DNA of 9,287 nt, taken from the NCBI GenBank assembly GCA_002388885.1, contig DGNI01000165.1:1543-10829 (forward strand), in the 5' to 3' direction. A program made the position numbers and the translations under genes. Within the stretch, counting starts at the first letter, position 1; each line of letters opens with the position of its first letter. The notes under the pieces are model-generated. The model had not been told where the DNA came from. It searched no databases and saw only the letters and a program-made list of their open reading frames with translations. Positions 1-5,997 of the stretch are shown here, piece by piece. The DNA comes from Parvularculaceae bacterium UBA4496 (GTDB taxonomy: Bacteria > Pseudomonadota > Alphaproteobacteria > Caulobacterales > Parvularculaceae).

Positions 1-2394
1 GAAGTTGCAGGCGAGGTTTCGATTTCGTTTGGCGATGATATCCGCAAACCGGAACGAATAAATTTTGACCTGCAATCGAATGAAGTGGTCATAACTGCGC
101 CGGAATTTTTGGAAGGGCCGCTGGCGTTCTCAAACAACCGGCTTCGGGGACGGTACGCTGTCCAAGATCGAAGACTTGAGGCGGATTCGTTCGAAATAAG
201 CGTCGAGGGGCTCAGAGGTTCCGGCGCACTGTCTTTTGAAATGCCTCGCGCCAAGAGCGTCGAAGCGGCGCCTTCGCCGGGGGTTACGGCTGATCTTAGC
301 TTCGAAGGCGCGCTCGATCCTGAGAGATTGTTAAACCTCTGGCCGAAAGACAGCGTCGGTGATGGCGCGCGTGACTGGGTCGAGGAACGTCTTGCTTCTG
401 CGCAGATCGACAATCTGAAATTTAAAATGAATCTCGCGCCCGGCGCGATTGGCGAGGATGGCGGCTTGCCCGACGACGCCATGGAGTTGACCTTCGATGC
501 GCGAGACGTCACTGCGTACTATGTCAGCGAAATGACCCCATTGCGCGGCGGTGCAGGATCCGGCGTTCTGCGCGGCAACAGTTTCAAGCTGAACGTAGCG
601 CGCGCGAAAGTAGGCGACGTGGCCATCAGCAAGGGAGAAGTTTCGTTTCCCGAGTTTATCCCCAAATGGCGGCCGACCTATTACCGTTTTACGGCTAACG
701 GCGATGCGCGCGCGATGCTGTCAATTCTCGATGAAAAACCGTTGACCCTGCTTTCGAAAGTCAACCTGTCTCCGACGCAGTTTTCAGGCGGCGCGAATGC
801 AGTGGTCGAGATCATGCGTCCGAACAAACGCGATGTCGCCAGTGAGGAATATGGTTATTCTGGCGTCGCGACATTTGAAAATATGGCCATTTCCGAATTG
901 ATCGGCGACGTGAATTTCACAAACGCCAAGGGTAAAGTGGATTTGAAAACCCGCTCCATGACGGTGACGGCGGACGCAGAGTTTACTGACGGCGCGCCAA
1001 TTGATCTGTCATGGACGCAACGGTTTTATCGCGAAGACGGTCCGTCGGAAATCAATATTGCAGGCGTATTTGACTCAACCACTGGCGACTGGTTCGGCAT
1101 ATCGCCAAGGCAATTTGTGGTGGGACCGGTTGATTTCAAAGCGCGGGCGCTTGGTGAGCTGGGCGATTTTAAAACGCTGGATGTCGACGCCGATTTTACC
1201 GCTGCGGTGATTAAGCTCGATGCGCTCGGATGGCGCAAGCCGGACAATATTCCCGCATCCGGAGCCTTGAAACTGCGCTTCGCAGATGAAGGCGTTCATG
1301 TCGACGCCTTAAAGATCGATGCCGGAGACTACGCAAACATTAACGGCGCGCTGTTGTTCAATGCCAACGGCGCGTTGCAATCCGCATCAATTACGGATTT
1401 TTCTCTTGCCGGCGCGGCGGATTTGAATATCCGCGCCGAGCGCGATCCCGCCGGTGTTCTGGTTTTCACCGCTGTCGGTCCGTTCCTCAACGCCGGCGCC
1501 ATGATCGAACAGATGCTGAACGGCTCCAGCGCCGAGAAAGATGAGCCGTTTCCATGGGGGACAGGCATGGCTTTGAACGCGCGCGTCGATGAAATCGCCA
1601 TGCGCGAAGGCGTCACCTACATGGACGGCGCGCTCGATCTTCGCCGCGACGCCGAGCGTTTGCAGGCGCTGAATTTTACGGCGTTCGATGAAAATGGGAC
1701 GCCGCTGAGAGCCGCCATGTCGCTCACCGGGGCTGGAGAGGGCCCGCAACGCGCTATAGCCGCCGAAACAAGAGAGCTTGGCGCATTGATGGCCGGCGTT
1801 TTTGGATTGAAATCCGTCGCCGGCGGGGAAGGCGTTCTGCGATTAATGCTGAATTCCGGCGAGGCGGCCGGATTTTCCGGCGAACTTGAAGCGCGCCGCT
1901 TACAGGTCATCAACGCGCCGCTGCTCGCACGTATCCTGTCAGCTGGTTCCCTTGACGGTCTTGCAAATCTGTTGAGCGGCGAGGGGATCGAGTTCGATTA
2001 CGCAGCCGGCGAGTTTGAATATGCCAACGGCGTATTGTTGATCGACGAATTACAGGCGACCGGATCGTCCGTTGGCATTACGGCGGACGGTTCCGTCAGT
2101 TTCGGCGCCAGCGGCGAGGCGCGCCTCAACGGCGCCGTGGCGCCGCTCTACATGCTGAATTCCGTTCTCGGGAATACGCCGATTATCGGCGACATTCTTG
2201 TCGGGAAAAAAGGCGAGGGCATTGTCGCGTTCACTTACTCGGTGGACGGCAACACTTCCAATCCGCAGGTCACCGTCAATCCGCTGTCCGCGTTGACTCC
2301 GGGCATCTTCCGCAGGTTGATGCAGCCGCAACAACAGGGGCCTGCATCGCCAGGGCAATCCGAACCGGAACGACCGGCGCCCGTCGAAGAATAA
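1..2394 (+). CDS. DUF3971/AsmA-like (YhdP-type) envelope protein, C-terminal part; 5' end outside window
   Basis: The reading frame is open from base 1, giving 797 residues before TAA at 2392-2394. The GTG at 85 is an internal valine and not a start, because the frame continues upstream of it without a stop. Early residues (about 40-430 of this fragment) resemble the DUF3971 region, including a W-P-K/ARDWVEERL-like stretch. The last ~150 residues match the AsmA_2/YhdP C-terminus: APLLARILSAGSLDGLANLL, then the beta-rich stretch with NTPIIGDILVGKKGEGIVAF, and a VNPLSALTPGIFRRL ending. A Pro/Gln/Glu-rich tail follows. From the family: such proteins are anchored in the inner membrane by an N-terminal helix (not in this window) and form long beta-groove bridges through the periplasm, linked to phospholipid transport to the outer membrane (YhdP, TamB, AsmA). 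A role in lipid transport here is inferred from family only. The gene converges on tyrS with a 2-bp gap. Confidence 0.88.
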   Translation, partial: EVAGEVSISFGDDIRKPERINFDLQSNEVVITAPEFLEGPLAFSNNRLRGRYAVQDRRLEADSFEISVEGLRGSGALSFEMPRAKSVEAAPSPGVTADLSFEGALDPERLLNLWPKDSVGDGARDWVEERLASAQIDNLKFKMNLAPGAIGEDGGLPDDAMELTFDARDVTAYYVSEMTPLRGGAGSGVLRGNSFKLNVARAKVGDVAISKGEVSFPEFIPKWRPTYYRFTANGDARAMLSILDEKPLTLLSKVNLSPTQFSGGANAVVEIMRPNKRDVASEEYGYSGVATFENMAISELIGDVNFTNAKGKVDLKTRSMTVTADAEFTDGAPIDLSWTQRFYREDGPSEINIAGVFDSTTGDWFGISPRQFVVGPVDFKARALGELGDFKTLDVDADFTAAVIKLDALGWRKPDNIPASGALKLRFADEGVHVDALKIDAGDYANINGALLFNANGALQSASITDFSLAGAADLNIRAERDPAGVLVFTAVGPFLNAGAMIEQMLNGSSAEKDEPFPWGTGMALNARVDEIAMREGVTYMDGALDLRRDAERLQALNFTAFDENGTPLRAAMSLTGAGEGPQRAIAAETRELGALMAGVFGLKSVAGGEGVLRLMLNSGEAAGFSGELEARRLQVINAPLLARILSAGSLDGLANLLSGEGIEFDYAAGEFEYANGVLLIDELQATGSSVGITADGSVSFGASGEARLNGAVAPLYMLNSVLGNTPIIGDILVGKKGEGIVAFTYSVDGNTSNPQVTVNPLSALTPGIFRRLMQPQQQGPASPGQSEPERPAPVEE

Positions 2395-2396
2395 CC

Positions 2397-3650
2397 TCAG
2401 GACACCCGCAGGATCGCGTGTTTCTTTTTACCGATGGAAAGCTTGATGGCGCCGTCGCGAATGTCGTCTGTGCTGAGATTTCGCTCCTCGCGAACCGGTT
2501 CGTCATTGAGCTTCAGGGCGCCAGCCTTGATGTGACGGCGCGCTTCGCCTTTTGACGCACAAAGACCCGCCGCCAGAAACTGGTCGATCACCGGGGCCGA
2601 TGCCAGCTCGCCCGCGCTTAGTTCTACAGTCGGCAAGTCGCCGCCAAGGCCGCCCTGTTCGAAGGTTTTCTGGGCCGTTTCCGCCGCGCTGGTCGCCGCG
2701 TCTTTCCCGTGCAGGAGAGCGGTTGCTTCGTTGGCGAGGACCTTTTTGGCTTCGTTGATTTCCGAACCGTCCAAAGCGGCGAGCCGACTGACTTCATCCA
2801 TCGGCAAGGTCGTAAACCGCGCGAGCAACATGCCGACATCGGCGTCTTCGACGTTTCGCCAGTACTGCCAGTAGTCGTAAGGCGAAAACATATCGGCGTT
2901 GAGCCACACGGCGCCGGATTCGGTTTTGCCCATCTTCTTGCCGGAGGCAGTGGTGAGGAGCGGCGTCGTCAAACCGAAGACTTCCCTGCTGTCCTTGCGG
3001 CGGCAAAGCTCGACGCCATTGACGATGTTGCCCCATTGATCCGTGCCGCCGAGCTGCAGCGTGCAGTCGTGACGGTTCAACAGCTCGTGAAAGTCGTACG
3101 CTTGCATCAGCATGTAATTGAACTCGAGAAATGTCATCGGACTTTCCCGGTCGAGACGGAGTTTGACGCTATCGAATGTCAGCATGCGGTTGATCGTGAA
3201 ATGCACGCCGTAATCGCGCAGAAATTCGATATAGCCGAGCTTTGACAGCCAGTCGTTGTTGTTGACCATCAGCGCGCCGGTCGGCCCGTCGCCGAATTTC
3301 AGAAATTTATTAAAAACATCCTTGATGCCGGTGATGTTCGCGTCGATATCCGCATCGGTCAGGAGCTTGCGCTGTTCGTCCTTGCCGGTGGGGTCGCCGA
3401 CCTTCGTCGTGCCGCCGCCCATCAGTGCAATCGGCCGGTGCCCGGTCTGCTGCAACCAGTAAAGCAGCATGATCTGCAACAGGCTTCCGGCGTGCAGCGA
3501 CGGCGCGGTTGCGTCAAATCCGATATATCCCGTGACGACGCCAGAAGCGGCCTTTTCGTCAAGGCCTTCGAGATTGGTGCCCTGCGCAATGAAGCCGCGT
3601 TCGCTGAGCACGTTCAAAAAATCGGATTTGTATGTATCGCCCGCAGCCAT
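2397..3650 (-). CDS. tyrS: Tyrosyl-tRNA synthetase (class Ic)
   Basis: Charges tRNA-Tyr with tyrosine using ATP, in the cytoplasm; essential for translation. The protein is 417 residues, normal for the bacterial TyrRS family. Visible motifs: tyrosine-pocket [13 protein letters not shown] (residues 41-53), the HIGH-equivalent HAGS (53-56), [15 protein letters not shown] (78-92), YMLMQAYDF (179-187), GGTDQWGN (201-208), the KMSKS-equivalent KMGKT (239-243) and a C-terminal S4-like RNA-binding domain (about 350-417). The open frame extends 71 codons further upstream, but that extension is low-complexity Arg-rich and overlaps the neighbouring gene. The start at 3650 ([11 protein letters not shown]) matches where family members begin. 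The SD is weak (GAG, 7 nt before ATG). The amidohydrolase gene ends 64 bp upstream on the same strand, so read-through transcription is likely. A TGA stop sits 2 bp from the stop of the convergent gene. Confidence 0.97.
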   Translation of the reverse strand: MAAGDTYKSDFLNVLSERGFIAQGTNLEGLDEKAASGVVTGYIGFDATAPSLHAGSLLQIMLLYWLQQTGHRPIALMGGGTTKVGDPTGKDEQRKLLTDADIDANITGIKDVFNKFLKFGDGPTGALMVNNNDWLSKLGYIEFLRDYGVHFTINRMLTFDSVKLRLDRESPMTFLEFNYMLMQAYDFHELLNRHDCTLQLGGTDQWGNIVNGVELCRRKDSREVFGLTTPLLTTASGKKMGKTESGAVWLNADMFSPYDYWQYWRNVEDADVGMLLARFTTLPMDEVSRLAALDGSEINEAKKVLANEATALLHGKDAATSAAETAQKTFEQGGLGGDLPTVELSAGELASAPVIDQFLAAGLCASKGEARRHIKAGALKLNDEPVREERNLSTDDIRDGAIKLSIGKKKHAILRVS

Positions 3651-3714
3651 GGTTTTTCTCAAAAAGTTTTCTGCGCCGGAACTAACACGCTCGGCGGCAT
3701 TGTCCAGCGGCGGG

Positions 3715-4467
3715 TCAGTCTTCGCTGAGAAAGCGTTCATAATCGCCGACCAGCGCGCTTGCCGCCGCCGCAACGATCTTTCCGCCGTCCTCCGGCGATG
3801 ACAGCGCCGGGTTCGAACCAATGCGCCCGTCCGGGAAACGGCGGCGGTAGTCACGCGCGTCATGAAACGATCCCGACGGCGCGATTTCAGGTTCCATGGT
3901 CACCGTTTTGACCGCTTCCGGGTAGGCGTAATAGGTGACGGAAACTTCAGACGGCGTTGCGTGCGAGCCATGCCCTTCGGGATAAAGCTCGAAACACAGT
4001 TTTTCGACGCCGGGCAGCTCCCACCAGTTGCGCAGCATCATCTGGACGTCGTCATTGCCCGCGCCAGCAGGGTCGAAACTGGCGTCTGCATAGATTTCCG
4101 AAAACGCCGCCTGGATCGTCGCGATGTTGCCGCCATGGCCGTTGAAAAAATAAATCCGCCGGAAGCCGTGACGGCGCAGCGATGCAACCCAGTCCGCAAT
4201 GGCTGCAATCATGGTTGACGGCCGCAAGGTCATCGAACCTGGAAATGCGAGATGATGCTGGGCGCAACCGACGGCGAATGTGGGAGCGATAAGAATATCG
4301 TCGTGATCCGCCGCCGCCGCCTTGGCGATAATTTCGGGACAAAGTGCGTCAGTGCCGATGAGACCGTTCGGTCCGTGCTGTTCGAACGAGCCGATTGGCA
4401 CGATAATGCCGGTGGAGCGACCGAGATAGGATTCGATTTCTTGCCAAGTGCTTAACGCCATCAGCAT
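3715..4467 (-). CDS. Creatininase-family metal-dependent amidohydrolase
   Basis: A 250-residue protein, the usual size for the creatininase/MftE/ArfB family. These enzymes hydrolyse C-N amide bonds with two divalent metals, usually Zn or Mn. Visible family signatures: PIGSFEQHG (24-32; metal ligands E29 and H31), GTD (38-40; D40), FFNGHGGN (107-114; H111), and [10 protein letters not shown] (167-176; E173). All expected metal ligands are present, so it should be active. Known members act on creatinine, formamidopyrimidine nucleotides or the mycofactocin precursor; nothing here fixes the substrate, and no mycofactocin genes are nearby. The start at 4467 is preferred because AAGGA lies 7 nt upstream; a second ATG two codons later is spaced less well. 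No signal peptide is seen, so it is cytoplasmic. It lies 64 bp upstream of tyrS in the same direction and is divergent from anmK. Confidence 0.9.
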   Translation of the reverse strand: MLMALSTWQEIESYLGRSTGIIVPIGSFEQHGPNGLIGTDALCPEIIAKAAAADHDDILIAPTFAVGCAQHHLAFPGSMTLRPSTMIAAIADWVASLRRHGFRRIYFFNGHGGNIATIQAAFSEIYADASFDPAGAGNDDVQMMLRNWWELPGVEKLCFELYPEGHGSHATPSEVSVTYYAYPEAVKTVTMEPEIAPSGSFHDARDYRRRFPDGRIGSNPALSSPEDGGKIVAAAASALVGDYERFLSED

Positions 4468-4496
4468 GATTTTTTCCTTTTCGCAGGATTGAAGTT

Positions 4497-4525
4497 TTGC
4501 GTTAAAGACGCGACGTCCATATTAA
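4497..4525 (+). promoter_or_regulatory. Candidate promoter of anmK
   Basis: TTGCGT (4497-4502) and TATTAA (4520-4525) are separated by exactly 17 bp and lie 43 bp upstream of the anmK start. The -35 matches the consensus at 3 of 6 positions and the -10 at 4 of 6, so this is a weak sigma-70-like call supported mainly by spacing and position in a divergent gap. Confidence 0.3.
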
Positions 4526-4549
4526 GTGATCCTTTGTTTTCATTTGCAA
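4521..4549 (-). promoter_or_regulatory. Candidate promoter of the creatininase-family gene (and tyrS)
   Basis: Read on the minus strand, TTGCAA (4549-4544) and CTTAAT (4526-4521) are separated by 17 bp and lie upstream of the amidohydrolase start. Each matches consensus at 4 of 6 positions. Its -10 overlaps the candidate -10 of the divergent anmK promoter, so the two could exclude each other. Weak evidence from sequence alone. Confidence 0.3.
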
Positions 4550-4568
4550 GATCGGTTTTGAAGGCGAT

Positions 4569-5702
4569 ATGGCGAATTTGCTGACAGCGATAGGATTGAT
4601 GAGCGGCACGTCCCTTGACGGGATCGACGGTGCTATCCTCACGACCGATGGCGAGGACGTCGTCGAGGCCGGGCCTGCCATCCACATTCCTTACAGCCGT
4701 GATCTCAAAATCTGGACGCGCCGCGCGATCAAGGCGGCGCTTGAAGGCCGTGACGGCGCATCGGAAGTGGGCAAGGCGGCGGGCGAGGTGACCCTGGCGC
4801 ATATCAAGGCGGTAGAAAAGCTGCTTGAGGAAGCGGGTCTCAAAAGAAAAGACATCGACGTCATCGGCTTTCACGGTCAGACAATCCTGCACCGGCCGTC
4901 GCGCGACGCTGCGGTGGCGGGGCGGACATGGCAGCTGGGCGACGGGCGCGTTCTATCAGATGAAACGCGGATTGACGTGGTTTGTGATTTTCGCGCGGCG
5001 GATGTCGCCGCCGGCGGGGAGGGCGCGCCATTTGCGCCCGCCTATCATCGTGCGCTGCTCGCGGCGATGCCGGAGCCGCCGCAATGCGCCGTAGGCGTCA
5101 TTAATCTTGGCGGGGTTTCGAATGTGACATATGCGCCGGAAAATGCGCGCGCTGCTGATCTCATTGCTTATGATTGCGGGCCCGGCAACGGACTCGTTGA
5201 CGAATGGGTCGAATTGAAAACCGGAGAGCCCATGGACAAGGACGGCGCCATGGCGCTGGCGGGCGAGGTGAATGAAGAAGCGCTGCGCATGATGCTGCTC
5301 TCGCCATATCTGCGCCGCAAGCCGCCGAAGTCGCTCGACCGTTATGATTTCAAACTCGATCATGTGAAAAAACTTTCGCAGGAAGACGGCGCCGCAACAC
5401 TGACGGCGTTTACGGCGGCGTGCATTCGCGACTCGGTGAAGTTTCTTCCCGAACCGCCGGGCGGCTGGATCGTATGCGGCGGCGGCCGTCACAATCCGGC
5501 GATGATGGCGGCGTTGAAAGACATGCTTGATGCGCCGGTAGTCACTGCAGAAGAAGCCGGATGGCGCGGCGATGATCTGGAGGCGGAATGTTTCGCCTAT
5601 CTTGCTGTGCGAAGCCTCAAGAAATTACCGCTCAGCTATCCGAAGACCACGCGCGTGCCGGTTCCCATGAAGGGCGGCGTCTACCATCGTGCGCCGGTCT
5701 AG
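4569..5702 (+). CDS. anmK: Anhydro-N-acetylmuramic acid kinase
   Basis: Opens and phosphorylates 1,6-anhydro-N-acetylmuramic acid with ATP to give MurNAc-6-phosphate, a cytoplasmic step of peptidoglycan recycling. The protein is 377 residues, close to the family norm of about 370. Motifs of the ASKHA fold are intact: the N-terminal phosphate loop GLMSGTSLDGID (9-20), FHGQT (101-105), WQLGDG (121-126), DFRAADVAAGGEGAP (140-154), NLGGVSN (179-185), DCGPGN (202-207) and CGGGRHN (303-309). The C-terminal PMKGGVYHR (367-374) is also family-typical. The start at 4569 has GAAGG 4 nt upstream, somewhat close, and the glycine loop then falls at the expected position. The neighbouring tyrS is a common partner of anmK in alphaproteobacteria; here an amidohydrolase gene lies between them. 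No clear intrinsic terminator follows the gene before the next candidate promoter. Confidence 0.97.
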   Translation: MANLLTAIGLMSGTSLDGIDGAILTTDGEDVVEAGPAIHIPYSRDLKIWTRRAIKAALEGRDGASEVGKAAGEVTLAHIKAVEKLLEEAGLKRKDIDVIGFHGQTILHRPSRDAAVAGRTWQLGDGRVLSDETRIDVVCDFRAADVAAGGEGAPFAPAYHRALLAAMPEPPQCAVGVINLGGVSNVTYAPENARAADLIAYDCGPGNGLVDEWVELKTGEPMDKDGAMALAGEVNEEALRMMLLSPYLRRKPPKSLDRYDFKLDHVKKLSQEDGAATLTAFTAACIRDSVKFLPEPPGGWIVCGGGRHNPAMMAALKDMLDAPVVTAEEAGWRGDDLEAECFAYLAVRSLKKLPLSYPKTTRVPVPMKGGVYHRAPV

Positions 5703-5746
5703 GATTTCTACGCGAATTTTTGCCCGATCTGTTAACCATTCGCCCC

Positions 5747-5775
5747 TTGCCAAGCGGCGAAACGCACCCCATGAT
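5747..5775 (+). promoter_or_regulatory. Candidate promoter of the small transcription unit
   Basis: TTGCCA (5747-5752, 5 of 6 to the -35 consensus) and CATGAT (5770-5775, 4 of 6 to the -10 consensus) are 17 bp apart. Initiation would fall near 5782, giving a leader of about 30 nt before the small ORF at 5814. A TTAACCAT octamer (5732-5739) lies just upstream and a GATTC site (5773-5777) overlaps the -10. Supported by its fit with the SD, ORF and terminator downstream, not by direct evidence. Confidence 0.4.
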
Positions 5776-5798
5776 TCAAGTCAGGTTTTCAGCAACGT

Positions 5799-5812
5799 AA
5801 AGGAGGTGATCC
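5799..5812 (+). promoter_or_regulatory. Perfect 14-nt Shine-Dalgarno sequence
   Basis: AAAGGAGGTGATCC is the exact reverse complement of the 16S rRNA 3' tail (GGATCACCTCCTTT). The GGAGG core ends 7 nt before the ATG at 5814, an ideal spacing. It decides the start of the 25-codon ORF. No other SD in this window comes near this length. Confidence 0.8.
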
Positions 5813-5813
5813 G

Positions 5814-5891
5814 ATGTCGAGTGATTTCTTAAAGCCAATGAGGTCTTTGTGGAAACAGCGCGTCTCGGAGCAGCCTTCGACCCGCGCTTAA
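5814..5891 (+). CDS. Putative 25-residue small protein, unrecognised
   Basis: A short ORF, ATG at 5814 to TAA at 5889-5891, encodes a 25-residue peptide starting MSSDFLKPMRSLWKQRV. I do not recognise a family. It is basic (five Lys/Arg against two Asp/Glu). Residues F5, L6, M9, L12, W13 and V17 fall at i+3/i+4 spacing with K7, R10, K14 and R16 between them, as in an amphipathic helix (P8 may kink it), so membrane-surface or RNA association is possible; this is inference. The case for it being real is the context: candidate promoter at 5747, a perfect 14-nt SD, and a strong terminator about 70 nt after the stop, in a gap otherwise lacking genes. The alternative is that the region is a non-coding sRNA with a chance ORF. 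It has not been confirmed by homology. Confidence 0.5.
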   Translation: MSSDFLKPMRSLWKQRVSEQPSTRA

Positions 5892-5942
5892 CCACCGGAT
5901 TTTCCGAAAAGATCTCGAGGCCTCTTGGCTGACGAAATCGCG

Positions 5943-5958
5943 ATCCTTTTAAAAGGAT
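5943..5958. repeat. 16-bp perfect palindrome
   Basis: ATCCTTTTAAAAGGAT reads the same on both strands. As RNA it can fold to a stem closed by TTAA, extended outward by G-U (5942/5959) and C-G (5941/5960) pairs. It ends one base before the terminator stem, so the two could stack. It could also be a protein-binding site in DNA. Confidence 0.7.
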
Positions 5959-5961
5959 TGA

Positions 5962-5987
5962 GGGCCGCTCAACAGAGCGGCCCTTTT
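5962..5987 (+). terminator. Intrinsic terminator of the small transcription unit
   Basis: GGGCCGCTC (5962-5970) and GAGCGGCCC (5975-5983) form a perfect 9-bp GC-rich stem with an AACA loop, followed by TTTT (5984-5987). The T-run is on the plus strand, so it fits transcripts from the left. Its position 11-36 bp after the stop of the minus-strand TonB receptor gene means it might also end that transcript, though no T-run follows directly on that strand. Confidence 0.85.
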
Positions 5988-5997
5988 CGTTGCAGCG

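Larger units (their letters stand above)
5782..5987 (+). ncRNA. Predicted ~205-nt transcript (small mRNA or dual-function sRNA)
   Basis: The extent is inferred from the candidate promoter (start near 5782) and the intrinsic terminator ending at 5987. Inside it are the 25-codon ORF and about 70 nt of 3' UTR with two strong stems (5941-5960 and 5962-5983). The small hairpin CGGA-TTT-TCCG (5896-5906) is also seen. The 3' UTR is long relative to the ORF, which leaves room for an RNA-level role. It matches no RNA family I can name. Confidence 0.35.

Noticed and set aside
2402..2429. Weak hairpin (ACAC/GTGT with a mismatch) followed by TTTCTTTTT, as a terminator for the DUF3971 gene
   Set aside because: The stem is only 4+2 pairs, and the T-run encodes the conserved Lys run near the tyrS C-terminus, so coding explains it.
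2709..3245. 178-codon plus-strand frame inside tyrS
   Set aside because: Antisense of conserved TyrRS motifs; no independent support.
3651..3863. N-terminal 71-codon extension of tyrS
   Set aside because: The extension is Arg-rich low complexity, overlaps the amidohydrolase gene, and family alignments begin at the ATG at 3650.
4461..4892. 143-codon minus-strand frame opposite anmK
   Set aside because: Overlaps two well-supported genes, has no recognisable motifs, and is explained as antisense shadow of anmK.
4956..5492. 178-codon minus-strand frame inside anmK
   Set aside because: Arg/Ala-rich product typical of the antisense of a GC-rich gene; anmK is certain on the other strand.
5799..5812. 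A 16S rRNA-related fragment
   Set aside because: Only 14 nt in the antisense sense and placed exactly as an SD before an ATG; flanks show no rRNA similarity.
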